A DNA stretch of 64,000 nucleotides from Butyrivibrio sp. LC3010 (GCF_000424385.1 NZ_AUJU01000022.1:42342-106341); one strand, 5' to 3'. Positions 54,741 through 63,448 are shown, counted from the stretch's first letter. Numbers and translations are program-made. Notes: generated from the letters alone by a model not told the origin.

Positions 54741-55847
54741 TTATTTGGGAATATGAGTAACAATTCGATTTTTGCCGTTGTTTTTTCCGTAATACAGGTT
54801 CTGATCTGCTTCGTTGATAACCTGCTCATACTTATGCGGATCATCACATGATGCCAACCCTATAGTTGCTGTAAAAGTGACCGTTTTGTCTTCAAACTTC
54901 ACCTCACAGACACGTATTTTCTCTAGCATATGCTCAAGGCGCCCTTCTGCTTCCTTCTCATCAATTCCGGGCATGAACAGAATAAATTCCTCTCCGCCCC
55001 ATCTGACAGCTATATCATTCTCATCAAGGGATTCAGTAAAAATCTCCGAAAGTGCCTTTAGCACCTCATCTCCGCATTCATGACCATAGGTATCATTTAT
55101 TCTCTTAAAGTTATCCAGATCCACCATGGCAAGTGAAAACAATCTGGTGGACTTTCTTATGGTTTCAATAGCTGTGTAAAAAAACCTTCTGTTATACAGT
55201 CCTGTCAGCTGATCATGATTGATATTGTATTCAAGCAGGGCCTTATTTTTTTCCTGCTCAGCCATATACAAAAATGACACATAAACCATGGTACTGACTG
55301 TTACAACAAGATTAGAAGCCACAATAAACGCCTGAAACTCACTAAGGTCGTTAGCAATACTTTTAATCGGAATAAAGCCTGTGATATTTACACCATAAAT
55401 AACGAATGTGCCGATGATGGCAAGAAGTTGCAGTAAAGCTCTCTTAGCTTTGGTAGTAGATACAAGATGAAATATAACTGCAACCATACCGAGAGGATAA
55501 AATATGAACCCGTAAGTACCTACGGTCAGCATCTCACATGTAACAGAGAAAAAGATGATCTCGATAAATGCAATCATAATATTCCTGTCACTACCTGCTT
55601 TGTCAGTAATAAGAAGAATCACATACATCAAGCTACTGATTGCATTCGTGATTGCCAGGTAAGGAGCGTCATAATAGGCATAAAAAAGGAGTGATGTCAC
55701 ATGGACATAAAGGCATGTAACCAGGAATACCTTATTTTTCTTATTTACCAGAAACTCCAATAATTTACCCATTTTATAACTCCCAAGGATCAAGGAAATT
55801 GTGACAAAAATAATATCTCCAGTAAATATATTGTATGGTTCTAACAT
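54741..55847 (-). CDS. Membrane GGDEF diguanylate cyclase
   Basis: A 368-residue protein. Six or seven hydrophobic segments fill residues 10-205, followed by a short linker (EQEKNKALLEYNINHDQLTG) and a GGDEF domain with an intact GGEEF at 284-288 and FKRINDTYGHECGDE. There is no RxxD inhibitory site in the five residues before the motif (DEND occupies that place). It should make c-di-GMP without product inhibition. The ribosome site is weak (GAAGAAAAA). It stands alone between two tandem-repeat arrays. Confidence 0.9.
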   Translation of the reverse strand: MLEPYNIFTGDIIFVTISLILGSYKMGKLLEFLVNKKNKVFLVTCLYVHVTSLLFYAYYDAPYLAITNAISSLMYVILLITDKAGSDRNIMIAFIEIIFFSVTCEMLTVGTYGFIFYPLGMVAVIFHLVSTTKAKRALLQLLAIIGTFVIYGVNITGFIPIKSIANDLSEFQAFIVASNLVVTVSTMVYVSFLYMAEQEKNKALLEYNINHDQLTGLYNRRFFYTAIETIRKSTRLFSLAMVDLDNFKRINDTYGHECGDEVLKALSEIFTESLDENDIAVRWGGEEFILFMPGIDEKEAEGRLEHMLEKIRVCEVKFEDKTVTFTATIGLASCDDPHKYEQVINEADQNLYYGKNNGKNRIVTHIPK

Positions 55848-55918
55848 TTTTTCTTCAAGCTCAATTCAATTGAATAGCATATATTTAAGAACTTTTTAAT
55901 ATATATTTAATATTATAA

Positions 55919-56096
55919 GGATTTCGCTTGCGAAATCCTCGTGCCAAGCGCAATTGCTTCAGCAACTATATTCCTCCCGTGCCAGGTGCGATTGCTTCAG
56001 CAACTATATTCCTCCCGCGCCAGGTGCGATTGCTTCAGCAACTATATTCCTCTCGCGCCAGGTGCGATTGCTTCAGCAACTATATTCCTTTCGAGC
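55919..56096 (+). repeat. 38-bp tandem repeats, four units
   Basis: A perfect hairpin GGATTTCG-cttg-CGAAATCC (55919-55938) precedes four units of 38 bp starting at 55941, 55979, 56017 and 56055. Each contains TTGCT-tc-AGCAA and ACTATATTCCTC. The unit is not a multiple of three, so any frame through it shifts. It is GC-richer than its surroundings. Confidence 0.85.
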
Positions 56097-56150
56097 GAGT
56101 GCACATCCTCGCGAAGAGTTTTTAATCTCATAGCTCCTATAAAATTAAAA

Positions 56151-56183
56151 ACTCTGAAATATAGAAAACCTATATTTCAGAGT
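56151..56183 (-). terminator. Terminator of the secreted coiled-coil protein gene
   Basis: The perfect 14-bp stem ACTCTGAAATATAG with CTATATTTCAGAGT is followed on the minus strand by TTTTTAATTTT, about 77 nt past the stop. A diverged relative lies at 57934-57966. Confidence 0.85.
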
Positions 56184-56259
56184 CTTATAAGTTCAGAAAC
56201 ACAACTGACAATTACTATTTGTTTTAACAAAATAGCAATACCACAAAAATAACTTTTAA

Positions 56260-57708
56260 TTATTTAACCTTAGACTTCTTGTGGGCCTGCTTCTTGATTT
56301 TCTTGATAAGTTTGGTCTTGTAACTGCCCTTAGCGCCCTTTACCTTGATCGTAGCTTTCTTTTTAGTCTTGAATGCACCCTTGCCAATTGTAACTTTACC
56401 CTTCTTGTCGGTCTGAATAGAAATTTTTGTGAAAGCAGAATCTTTAAATGCATCTTTGCCAATCTTCTTAATATCCTTACCAATGTTGAGAGTCTTACCT
56501 GCTGCGCCTTTAAGAGCTTCGGGAGCGATACCTGTCACTTTGTAAGTATTACCACTGCGATCTTGAACCACTTCAGGAATTGTAAATGTACCGGTCACTG
56601 CCCTGTCAGCATCTGTACCTTTGAATTCAACCTCTCCGGCACCAGCTGTCGCATTTGTTACTACAAATCCGGTTGTTGTGCCGTTAGCATCTTTAAGTTC
56701 GTTACCTACAGGTGCAGGTGTTCCAGATGTAGAGCCGTCAGACTTAGCTGCTTCTTCAGCTGCTTTCCTTTCTTCCTCGTCTTTCTTTTTCTTTTCTTCC
56801 TCAGCCTTCTTTCTCTTTTCTTCCTCTGCCTTCTTTTTCTTTTCTTCCTCTGCCTTCTTAGCAGTTTCTTCAGCTGCTTTCAAAGCCTCCTTTGCTGTAC
56901 TGAGTTCATTATCACTTGCCCCTGCCTTTTCAGCTGCTGTGATAGCATCCTTAGCTGCCTTAATCTTATCAACAGTAGGATCTTTCTTCGCTTCTTCTGC
57001 TGCTGTATTTGCACTTGTAATTGCTGCCTTTTTAATAGCTTCTTTGTCTTCTTCCCACGTATAGAACCAGCGGGTTGTCAGTCCACCATTATGCTTTCCA
57101 TTACTCATAGTACCTGTAGTAATCTCAAGCTCTATGCACAATCTTTCGCCCTCATTTTCTCCTTCAGGGAACTTGTAATAGACAACATCACTATCTGAAT
57201 ACTGCCTATTTGTTGTGGGGCCTGTCCAAACAGAAACACTGCTACCCTCTGTTTTTTCGGTGGATTTTTTTGTAAACTTTCGTCCATATCCCATTGTCCC
57301 ATCACTGTCTATGTAGCGAGTATATAAATATACATTATTAGAACACAACAGATTATCCATTCCGCCCTGAACAGCTGCACTTACATTAAGAGAAACTATT
57401 TGACCTCCATTTATGGTAGCCGGTGGAATATCAGACTTTGTAGTATATATACCAGTAAAGGTACCGTCAATGTTGGAAAATGTGCGCGTAATATTGTAAA
57501 TTATCTGCCCATCTTTTTCTTCATGTTTAAAATTCCAGACATCACCTAAATATTCTGAGTTACCGTACTCAGTTTTAGAGGATTTAAGAACCCATTTGTA
57601 CTGTGTAGCAGCATTAACTTTCACAGGTGTTTGAATAAACATACCGGATACAAGCGATAATACAAGAGTTAAATTAACCAGCCCGGATATTATTTTCTTT
57701 GATATCAT
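56260..57708 (-). CDS. Secreted protein with Lys/Glu coiled coil and BspA-like repeat
   Basis: A 482-residue exported protein. A signal peptide (1-34) precedes a beta-rich domain (35-215) of no family I recognise. Residues about 225-345 are a highly charged coiled coil or helix rich in AEEEKKKKAEEEKRKK. The end is an LRR_5/BspA-type segment (IPEVVQDRSGNTYKVTGIAP, IGKDIKKIGKDAFKDSAFTK) and a very basic tail (KKIKKQAHKKSKVK). It is the second secreted BspA-type protein in the window. AGAGGAGG precedes the ATG. A surface or wall-binding role is likely. Confidence 0.8.
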   Translation of the reverse strand: MISKKIISGLVNLTLVLSLVSGMFIQTPVKVNAATQYKWVLKSSKTEYGNSEYLGDVWNFKHEEKDGQIIYNITRTFSNIDGTFTGIYTTKSDIPPATINGGQIVSLNVSAAVQGGMDNLLCSNNVYLYTRYIDSDGTMGYGRKFTKKSTEKTEGSSVSVWTGPTTNRQYSDSDVVYYKFPEGENEGERLCIELEITTGTMSNGKHNGGLTTRWFYTWEEDKEAIKKAAITSANTAAEEAKKDPTVDKIKAAKDAITAAEKAGASDNELSTAKEALKAAEETAKKAEEEKKKKAEEEKRKKAEEEKKKKDEEERKAAEEAAKSDGSTSGTPAPVGNELKDANGTTTGFVVTNATAGAGEVEFKGTDADRAVTGTFTIPEVVQDRSGNTYKVTGIAPEALKGAAGKTLNIGKDIKKIGKDAFKDSAFTKISIQTDKKGKVTIGKGAFKTKKKATIKVKGAKGSYKTKLIKKIKKQAHKKSKVK

Positions 57709-57933
57709 AATATACCTCCTCTATGCTTTGATTTGATATATATCATCTAAATTAAGTATATTTGTAATACAAAGGAAAATGAATAATTGCAAAGATTAAA
57801 TATTTCTAAACTACATGATTAAGCATTTAAAATATGTCTGTAAAAGAATGACCTTTTTACAAGCGAGTCATTTAGGTTTGTAAGGAAAATTAATCCTAAA
57901 AGGGTCTGGCAATCGCCTTTTCAAAAAGAAAAA

Positions 57934-57966
57934 ACTCTGAAACATAGATAAAATCTATATTTCAGA
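57934..57966 (-). terminator. Terminator downstream of the tRNA 3-prime-end repeat
   Basis: CTCTGAAACATAGAT pairs with ATCTATATTTCAGAG with one mismatch. On the minus strand it is followed by TTTTTTCTTTTTG. The layout parallels the terminator at 59372-59402 that follows tRNA-Lys. Confidence 0.8.
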
Positions 57967-57978
57967 GCCATATTTATA

Positions 57979-58062
57979 ATGAGACACGTGGGAATCGAAC
58001 CCAGTTAATCTTTTTTAAGAAATCCAGTAAGGAAGGAGGTTCCCGCACATCGATCGTGTCTC
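57979..58062 (-). repeat. tRNA-Lys 3-prime-end duplicate (tRNA-like element)
   Basis: Its first 25 bases (57979-58003) are identical to the 3-prime end of tRNA-Lys at 59418. The far end CGTGTCTC (58055-58062) complements GAGACACG, giving an 8-bp acceptor-like stem plus a 4-bp T arm. No anticodon arm can be folded between them. It looks like an attachment-site half, not a working tRNA. Confidence 0.5.
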
Positions 58063-58089
58063 TGGTAATTAATTTGGTAATCAATAAAA

Positions 58090-58665
58090 CTATTTTGTAA
58101 TCAATCCAAAATGTCTCTCTAATGCCAAAAGATAGTCATTACTTATAGCTTCTTCAGGACACGCGAGCAATGTCGTTTCTCCTGTAATCCTACTGGTTCC
58201 AATATGACTATCCATCGTTTTTATCACATCCATTCCAAGTAGGATATTACCTGTTGTATAAGGTGTTACTCTAACCGGAATATCAGTAAATTTCAATCCA
58301 CCTACTTCTATCTTATCAGCAATAACACTAATAGCCATTCCTTTGTAAGATTTTATAAAACTATCCGTTTCGCTCCTCAGTTGATTATTGGAAATAGTGT
58401 TAATGCTTTCTACGCCATTTATAACTGATAAACTCTCTCTATGATACTTAACAGCATCATCAACCAGTTGTTGTATTTCCGCATCAGCCCAACATAGAGT
58501 CCTCAACGGAATCAAAACACCATGTGCACCGGTGTCTACTTTTATTCCAGACTGTCTAATCCCCGGGAAATATATAGATTCTCCATGAATACCATATATA
58601 TCAGACTTGAAATCACATCTAAATTCCAAACTTTTTGTAAGCTTTAACTCTAAAAAATCAGTCAT
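58090..58665 (-). CDS. Retropepsin-like aspartic protease domain protein
   Basis: A protein of about 191 residues from MTDFLELKLTKS. The active-site motif is IKVDTGAHGVLIP (DTGA) and the second hydrophobic motif is GNILLGMDVIKTMDSHIG, as in single-domain retropepsin-like bacterial proteases. There is no signal peptide. It overlaps the stop of the upstream 86-residue gene by 8 nt, so the pair is linked. An alternative start eight codons upstream exists; neither has a perfect ribosome site. Substrate unknown. It sits in a small island beside tRNA genes. Confidence 0.72.
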   Translation of the reverse strand: MTDFLELKLTKSLEFRCDFKSDIYGIHGESIYFPGIRQSGIKVDTGAHGVLIPLRTLCWADAEIQQLVDDAVKYHRESLSVINGVESINTISNNQLRSETDSFIKSYKGMAISVIADKIEVGGLKFTDIPVRVTPYTTGNILLGMDVIKTMDSHIGTSRITGETTLLACPEEAISNDYLLALERHFGLITK

Positions 58666-58918
58666 AAATTGCAGCATCCTCATCTTCATAGAATTTGGGC
58701 TGATATATCACAGTAGTCTTCCCGAATCGATTTCGTATCTTCTCAATCTCTGTATCATCTTTTGTATTCTCATCACAAAAATATACTATATCAAAACCAT
58801 CCTCCCTTACAGTCTCCGGATTTATGAATACCCACACTCCATATAAGTCCGACAGCTGTTCTGGCTCAACATGCATTCCAACTCTAAGATCTTCCATTGT
58901 TAGTTTAGCTTTAACCAT
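58658..58918 (-). CDS. Hypothetical 86-residue partner of the retropepsin-like protein
   Basis: A small acidic protein starting MVKAKLTMEDLRVGMHVEPE, with GAGAGG before the ATG. LRVGMHVEPEQLSDLYGVWV resembles small beta-barrel starts, but I cannot name a family. It overlaps the protease gene and may be its substrate, inhibitor or adaptor. That idea rests on position only. Confidence 0.6.
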   Translation of the reverse strand: MVKAKLTMEDLRVGMHVEPEQLSDLYGVWVFINPETVREDGFDIVYFCDENTKDDTEIEKIRNRFGKTTVIYQPKFYEDEDAAIYD

Positions 58919-59008
58919 AGCATTACCTCTCTTTCAAAACTTCTCAAGAAAGCATTCTCTTGGCACTTTTAATGTTACACTCTTAACGTGAAAAAGCAAT
59001 TAATTTTG

Positions 59009-59250
59009 TCAAAAATATTTCGTTGAAAAATTATGATAAATATGGTAACACACATACCCTACTGACAGAATCATATCAAGATTATAAATCTTAGGTTTTC
59101 TTCCGCCGGTACTTTTATCGGAAAAACCGATAGAAGTCCCATCGAGTTCTCCGGTATCAATGATATTATTTATATGCTCACTTAGAGTAGATCGCTTAAC
59201 ACCAAACAGTTCTCCCATGATCTTCGGTAACAGCCCTCAAACTATCAATC
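59009..59250 (-). pseudogene. RhuM-family remnant
   Basis: The frame LLPKIMGELFGVKRSTLSEH followed by INNIIDTGELDGTS and KIYNLDMILSVGYV matches the N-terminal DNA-binding part of RhuM (virulence RhuM/filamentation) proteins. It is cut by a stop before LLPK and loses similarity after SVGYV. Usual members are over 300 residues. It indicates a degraded mobile island next to the tRNA genes. Confidence 0.6.
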
Positions 59251-59371
59251 AGAACTACTTCACTACTTCAAATATGAGGACTGCTCGTGAGACACTAAAC
59301 AAGAGAAAACCCGGGCAGAAAAATGGTAATCATAACAAGCGTTTGGTAATCAATATTTTTGATAATAAAAA

Positions 59372-59402
59372 AATCTGAGACGCAGATATTATCTACATCT
59401 CA
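59372..59402 (-). terminator. Terminator of the tRNA cluster
   Basis: TCTGAGACGCAGAT pairs with ATCTACATCTCAGA. On the minus strand it is followed by TTTTTTATTATC, 16 nt past tRNA-Lys. Confidence 0.85.
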
Positions 59403-59417
59403 GACCTATTAAACCAA

Positions 59418-59490
59418 TGAGACACGTGGGAATCGAACCCACGACAACTTGATTAAAAGTCAAGTGCTCTACCAACTGAGCTAGTATCTC
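59418..59490 (-). tRNA. tRNA-Lys (anticodon UUU)
   Basis: 73 nt. The acceptor ends GAGATAC and GTGTCTC pair, the anticodon loop is CTTTTAA and the T arm is GTGGGTTCGATTCCCAC. It is the last of four clustered tRNAs. Its 3-prime end is duplicated at 57979-58003. Confidence 0.95.
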
Positions 59491-59526
59491 ATATATATAA
59501 ACTGCAAAGCAGTGATATATCAAAAC

Positions 59527-59597
59527 TGGGCTAGCGGGATTCGAACCCACGAATGCAGCAGTCAAAGTGCTGTGCCTTACCGCTTGGCGATAGCCCA
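59527..59597 (-). tRNA. tRNA-Gln (anticodon UUG)
   Basis: 71 nt. The ends TGGGCTA and TAGCCCA pair, the anticodon loop is CTTTGAC and the T arm is GTGGGTTCGAATCCCGC. Confidence 0.95.
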
Positions 59598-59674
59598 TCA
59601 TACACAGCAGATGTGCTTACTTAATGATAACTCAGAACTAACTAAATGTCTAAGTTAACGCCCTTAAAAAATCA

Positions 59675-59750
59675 GGGTGGATAGTGGGACTCGAACCCAC
59701 GGTCTCCAGAACCACAATCTGGCGCGCTAACCAACTGCGCCATACCCACC
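59675..59750 (-). tRNA. tRNA-His (anticodon GUG)
   Basis: 76 nt. The extra 5-prime G typical of tRNA-His faces C73. The anticodon loop is TTGTGGT and the T arm is GTGGGTTCGAGTCCCAC. Confidence 0.95.
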
Positions 59751-59788
59751 ATACACTCAGATCAACAAATATCTTATTCATCTGAAAA

Positions 59789-59862
<74 letters not shown>

Positions 59863-59896
59863 ATATCGTCGCTCTCTATCGCAGCGACATTTATAG

Positions 59897-59925
59897 ATTA
59901 TAAAGTAGGGTTACTATGTTGTCAA
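59897..59925 (-). promoter_or_regulatory. Promoter of the Arg-His-Gln-Lys tRNA cluster
   Basis: On the minus strand TTGACA (59925-59920) and TATAAT (59902-59897) are perfect consensus boxes separated by 17 nt. Confidence 0.9.
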
Positions 59926-59999
59926 TAGAATTTATAACTTTTTTTTATTTTTTTCAAAAAAATTATAGATTTTGTATTTCTGATAAAAAACGGAATCTG

Positions 60000-60491
60000 T
60001 CAAAGCAGGTCCAGATACTTTATTTCATAGGATAATTCGCCCTCATCATCCACAGTAAGGATCAGATAGGAAGGTTTTCTTCCCTCCTGTCTGGGGTAAG
60101 AAAGACTCCCCGGATTAAATACATACATTCCGTCAATCTCAGCAGCAACAGGTTTGTGTGTATGACCATAAATTACAACGTCTGCGCCTCTGCTAAAAGC
60201 CTCTCTTCTGATCTCATCGCTCCCCATGTTCACCAGATATCTGTGCCCGTGTGTCACAAAAAAGGTATGGGGCCAGACTTCAAAAATCTGTTCATCCGGC
60301 AGTCCACAGAAGAAGTCATTATTCCCCCTGACAATGCGCATAGGAGCCCCTGCAAGCTGTTGCATTTGGGTCTCGCTGCCTTCTGTATCTCCACAATGGA
60401 TTATGAGGCTTAAAGGGCTTTCTTTCTCAATTACCTTATAAAAATTTTCATCTTTTCTATGAGTGTCGCTAACTACTAATATCTTAAGCAT
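60000..60491 (-). CDS. YfcE/MJ0936-type metallophosphoesterase
   Basis: A 163-residue cytosolic phosphodiesterase. The metal-binding blocks are all present: VSDTHRKDENF, IHCGDTEG, VRGNNDFFCG, FVTHGHRY and VIYGHTHKP. Substrate in this family is uncertain; several members cleave phosphodiester model substrates. It overlaps the rdgB stop by 8 nt, a pairing common in Firmicutes. Confidence 0.92.
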   Translation of the reverse strand: MLKILVVSDTHRKDENFYKVIEKESPLSLIIHCGDTEGSETQMQQLAGAPMRIVRGNNDFFCGLPDEQIFEVWPHTFFVTHGHRYLVNMGSDEIRREAFSRGADVVIYGHTHKPVAAEIDGMYVFNPGSLSYPRQEGRKPSYLILTVDDEGELSYEIKYLDLL

Positions 60492-61098
60492 CTAATAATC
60501 CCCTAAGCTTCTCTTCCATCATTCTGAGTGCTTTTCCTCTATGGCTTATGGCATTCTTTTCCTCAGGGGATATCTCAGCCGAAGTCTTGCCATATTCAGG
60601 CAAAAAGAATATCGGATCATATCCAAAACCGTTTTCTCCGGCTATTTCATGACCAATTATTCCTTCCATTGTCGCTCTTACAACCGATTCTCTTCCATCA
60701 GCTAAAACTGCACTAATTGCACATACGAATCTTGCGGTACGCTTTTCATCAGGCACTCCGTCAAGCTTCTCAAGTATCTGCTTATTTTTCTCAGAATAGG
60801 GCGTATCATGTCCTAAAAATCTCGCTGAATATATCCCCGGTGCCTTATCAAGATAATCAATCTCGAGTCCGGAATCATCTGCCATTATACAAAAATCCGT
60901 CATTCCCCTATCCTTACAGTAAGCAGCTACGGCTCTTGCCTTTATCATGGAGTTTTCCTCAAAGGTGCTTCCATCCTCAACTATATCAAGATCAATCCCC
61001 TCATCCTTCATTGAATTGATTTCAGATGTAAGATTTCCCAGTATTTCTCTGATTTCCTTCATTTTATTGTTATTTCCGGTTGCAAAAATTATCTTCAT
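60484..61098 (-). CDS. rdgB: XTP/dITP pyrophosphatase
   Basis: It hydrolyses non-canonical purine triphosphates to monophosphates and so cleans the nucleotide pool. About 204 residues start at MKIIFATGNNNKMKEI; GGAG about 11 nt upstream favours this ATG over one three codons earlier. Family motifs are TGNNNKMKE, IMADDSGLEID, GENGFGYDPIF and AISHRGKAL. It is encoded with the metallophosphoesterase. Confidence 0.94.
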   Translation of the reverse strand: MKIIFATGNNNKMKEIREILGNLTSEINSMKDEGIDLDIVEDGSTFEENSMIKARAVAAYCKDRGMTDFCIMADDSGLEIDYLDKAPGIYSARFLGHDTPYSEKNKQILEKLDGVPDEKRTARFVCAISAVLADGRESVVRATMEGIIGHEIAGENGFGYDPIFFLPEYGKTSAEISPEEKNAISHRGKALRMMEEKLRGLLDA

Positions 61099-61124
61099 TC
61101 GTATCATATCTCCATTTATGATTA

Positions 61125-62153
61125 TTATTTACCATCGCTTTCAGGTTCGTCTGCTATAGGGCTATTAATGCTAAATGATGTCCTTATTCCTTCAGCAAGG
61201 CCTTCTGCGCATTTTTCTATATAGCTATCTTTTCCAAGCCTTTCAAGGTCCACTCTGTTATTGATATTACCTATTGTCGCAAAAGCTGACGGTACCACTG
61301 AATATGAAAGCTTCTGATTACTCTCATCTGCTGCTGCAAGTCCAAGTGCATTACACTCTGCAGCCTTTGCCAGATTCATTTCCAGTTTATCAGCAAGCTG
61401 GACATTCCCGAAGCCCCTGATAAAAAATCTGTCATTATAGTACGTTCTGATTCCCGAATCGCTCTCCCTGGTGTCATCAACTCCAAGCTGTATGTAAAAA
61501 TCCGCCTGGGAATCTTTTATAAGTCCCATAACTTCTTCATCTCCGGCAAGGTGGTCGTCAAGAGTTGTGAAATAAAGGATGATATCATCATTTCCCAAAG
61601 CTGTTTTTATATAAGGTATCATCTGAACACCGATCTCATCCATCGGATCAATGACAACCACATTTTCACTTTCATAATCAGGTTTATTGAAGCTGACATT
61701 TATTTCTCCGTCGCCAAGAGAAGTCTCGTTTTGATATAAGCCATCGAGCTCAAAAGTAAGACACACCATTCCCTTATCATTTAGAGGGGCATATGTGCCG
61801 GATTCAATGCATTCCAAATCCGAAATCACGCTGTTATTACTGTAAAAATCAGGTGTTTTTCCATTTATATAAAGTACAAACTGGTGTCTTGCATGTTTTT
61901 CCACAAACTGGATATTATCTGAAGTAACTCCGCTTTCAAGAGGGATTACAAGTACGCCTTCTTCGCTGTCTTTATCAGGTTTATCAAATCTCAGATCATA
62001 TTGCCTGATATCACCGACGTTTGTCTTATAGGCATCTCCCGCTTCTGCAATCATTACACTTTTTGTGGCAGCCCTATAAAACATAATGCTCAGGGATAAA
62101 GCAACGAATATCCCTGTAAATATGGCTGTTTTCTTTAGTTTATCCTCAATCAT
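61125..62153 (-). CDS. Membrane-anchored Amidase_3-like protein lacking zinc ligands
   Basis: A 342-residue protein with an N-terminal anchor (AIFTGIFVALSLSIMFYRAA), a beta-rich domain (about 40-170) and a C-terminal half shaped like N-acetylmuramoyl-L-alanine amidase (Amidase_3). The expected DPGHGG is DPMDEIG, and the expected second-His motif (IHAN) is YIQLGVDD, so the zinc site is gone. The family tail is recognisable: VVPSAFATIGNINNRVDLER and EKCAEGLAEGI. I infer a non-catalytic regulator or wall-binding protein. It starts within the end of the methyltransferase gene (8-nt overlap). Confidence 0.72.
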   Translation of the reverse strand: MIEDKLKKTAIFTGIFVALSLSIMFYRAATKSVMIAEAGDAYKTNVGDIRQYDLRFDKPDKDSEEGVLVIPLESGVTSDNIQFVEKHARHQFVLYINGKTPDFYSNNSVISDLECIESGTYAPLNDKGMVCLTFELDGLYQNETSLGDGEINVSFNKPDYESENVVVIDPMDEIGVQMIPYIKTALGNDDIILYFTTLDDHLAGDEEVMGLIKDSQADFYIQLGVDDTRESDSGIRTYYNDRFFIRGFGNVQLADKLEMNLAKAAECNALGLAAADESNQKLSYSVVPSAFATIGNINNRVDLERLGKDSYIEKCAEGLAEGIRTSFSINSPIADEPESDGK

Positions 62154-63303
62154 TATCCAAAATCCTTCTGGGCGGTTTAGGTCCCATGTACTGATAAAAA
62201 TATGTCTTAATCATTCCGTTATAAATTTTGCGGTTTTTATCAGCCTTTTTACCGATGTCCCTCTCAGCCTTGTCGTAGGCTGTAATGAGATACATGGACC
62301 AGGAATCCAGGTTTTTGAATCTCTCACCCAGGGTCTTATATAATGCAGGAAGTTCCTTCTGTTCGCCGATTCGCTCTCCATAAGGAGGATTTGTAACTAT
62401 AAATCCATACTTTTTCCTATGACTAAGCTCAGCAACCGGTCTTGCCTGAAAATGAATCATTTTCTCAACTCCGGCTTTTTTTGCATTAATTCTGGCTATC
62501 TCTATGACCTCAGGATCTATGTCATAGCCCTGAATGTCAGTTTCTACTCCATAGTCTATTTCATCCATGCATTCTTCCCTGACATCCTTCCAATTCTGAG
62601 GTGTGATGATATGAGTCCACTTTTCAGCAGTAAAATGTCTGTTCATTCCGGGTGCAACATTAGCCGCAATCATGGCTGCCTCGATAGGAAATGTTCCACT
62701 TCCGCAAAAAGGATCCACAAGGATTCTGTCAGGTCTCCAGGGTGTAAGCATCAAAAGTGCAGCAGCAAGATTTTCAGCTATAGGTGCCTTAGCCTCTAAT
62801 TTCCTGTAACCTCTCTTGTGAAGTGAATCACCTGTAGTATCTAGGGCTACGGTAACTTCATCCTTCATCAGAAAGACTCTGACAGGAAAGCTCTCGCCAT
62901 CCTCTTCAAAGCGTCGAATTCCATAGATATCGCTAAGTCTGTCCACCATGGCTTTTTTCATAATAGACTGTATATCTGATGGGCTAAACAGCTTACTTTT
63001 GACACTGCTGGCCTTTTTTACCCAGAATTTCCCGTTCTTGGGAATATACTGCTCCCACGGAAGAGACTTGGTGCCCTGATATAATTCTTCAAAAGTTATG
63101 GCCTTGAAAGAACCTATCTTGATAAGGACTCTTTCTGCCGATCTAAGACCAATATTAGCCCGCACAACGGCATCTGCATCTCCGGCAAATGTCACTCTGC
63201 CGTCTGCTACCTCCCTTATCTCATATCCGAGGTTTATTATTTCTTTTTTTAATACTGCTTCAAGCCCAAAATGGCATGGAGCAATCAAATCAAATCTTTG
63301 CAT
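62146..63303 (-). CDS. THUMP-domain 23S rRNA N2-guanine methyltransferase (RlmL N-terminal type)
   Basis: A 385-residue SAM-dependent RNA methyltransferase of the YpsC/RlmL group. An N-terminal ferredoxin-like and THUMP region (1-160: FDLIAPCHFGLEAVLKKEI, FSPSDIQSIMKKAMVDRL) precedes the UPF0020 catalytic domain. This has LVDPFCGSGTFPIEAAMIA for SAM binding and the catalytic motif IVTNPPYGERI. AAAGGAA precedes the ATG. I infer G2445-type methylation from the family; residue specificity cannot be read directly. Confidence 0.9.
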   Translation of the reverse strand: MQRFDLIAPCHFGLEAVLKKEIINLGYEIREVADGRVTFAGDADAVVRANIGLRSAERVLIKIGSFKAITFEELYQGTKSLPWEQYIPKNGKFWVKKASSVKSKLFSPSDIQSIMKKAMVDRLSDIYGIRRFEEDGESFPVRVFLMKDEVTVALDTTGDSLHKRGYRKLEAKAPIAENLAAALLMLTPWRPDRILVDPFCGSGTFPIEAAMIAANVAPGMNRHFTAEKWTHIITPQNWKDVREECMDEIDYGVETDIQGYDIDPEVIEIARINAKKAGVEKMIHFQARPVAELSHRKKYGFIVTNPPYGERIGEQKELPALYKTLGERFKNLDSWSMYLITAYDKAERDIGKKADKNRKIYNGMIKTYFYQYMGPKPPRRILDND

Positions 63304-63448
63304 ACTTATTCCTTTTCTCAGTTTACAATCCGTTATATTCTATCACAGTTTGAAAAAAATAAAAAAAGTTAATTTTGGGTATAAAGTTTTAAAAAGACTT
63401 GTCGATATACTTATTGCAGAACAAAAAGGACAATCTCCTTTTCTTAAT

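Noticed and set aside
54506..56096. CRISPR arrays
   Set aside because: The 51-bp and 38-bp arrays are direct head-to-tail repeats with no unique spacers, and there are no cas genes.
56621..57064. Ser-rich open frame opposite the coiled-coil protein
   Set aside because: It is the antisense of a Lys/Glu repeat and has no start context.
57981..58062. A tRNA with an 8+4 acceptor arm, as in selenocysteine or allo-tRNAs
   Set aside because: The acceptor and T arm pair, but no anticodon or D arm can be formed in the 51 bases between. A duplicated tRNA 3-prime end explains the similarity better.
59160..59378. A 72-residue plus-strand protein ending NKRLVINIFDNKKI
   Set aside because: It begins inside the RhuM remnant on the other strand, has no ribosome site and matches no family I know. 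It may itself be island debris, but I cannot support it as a gene.
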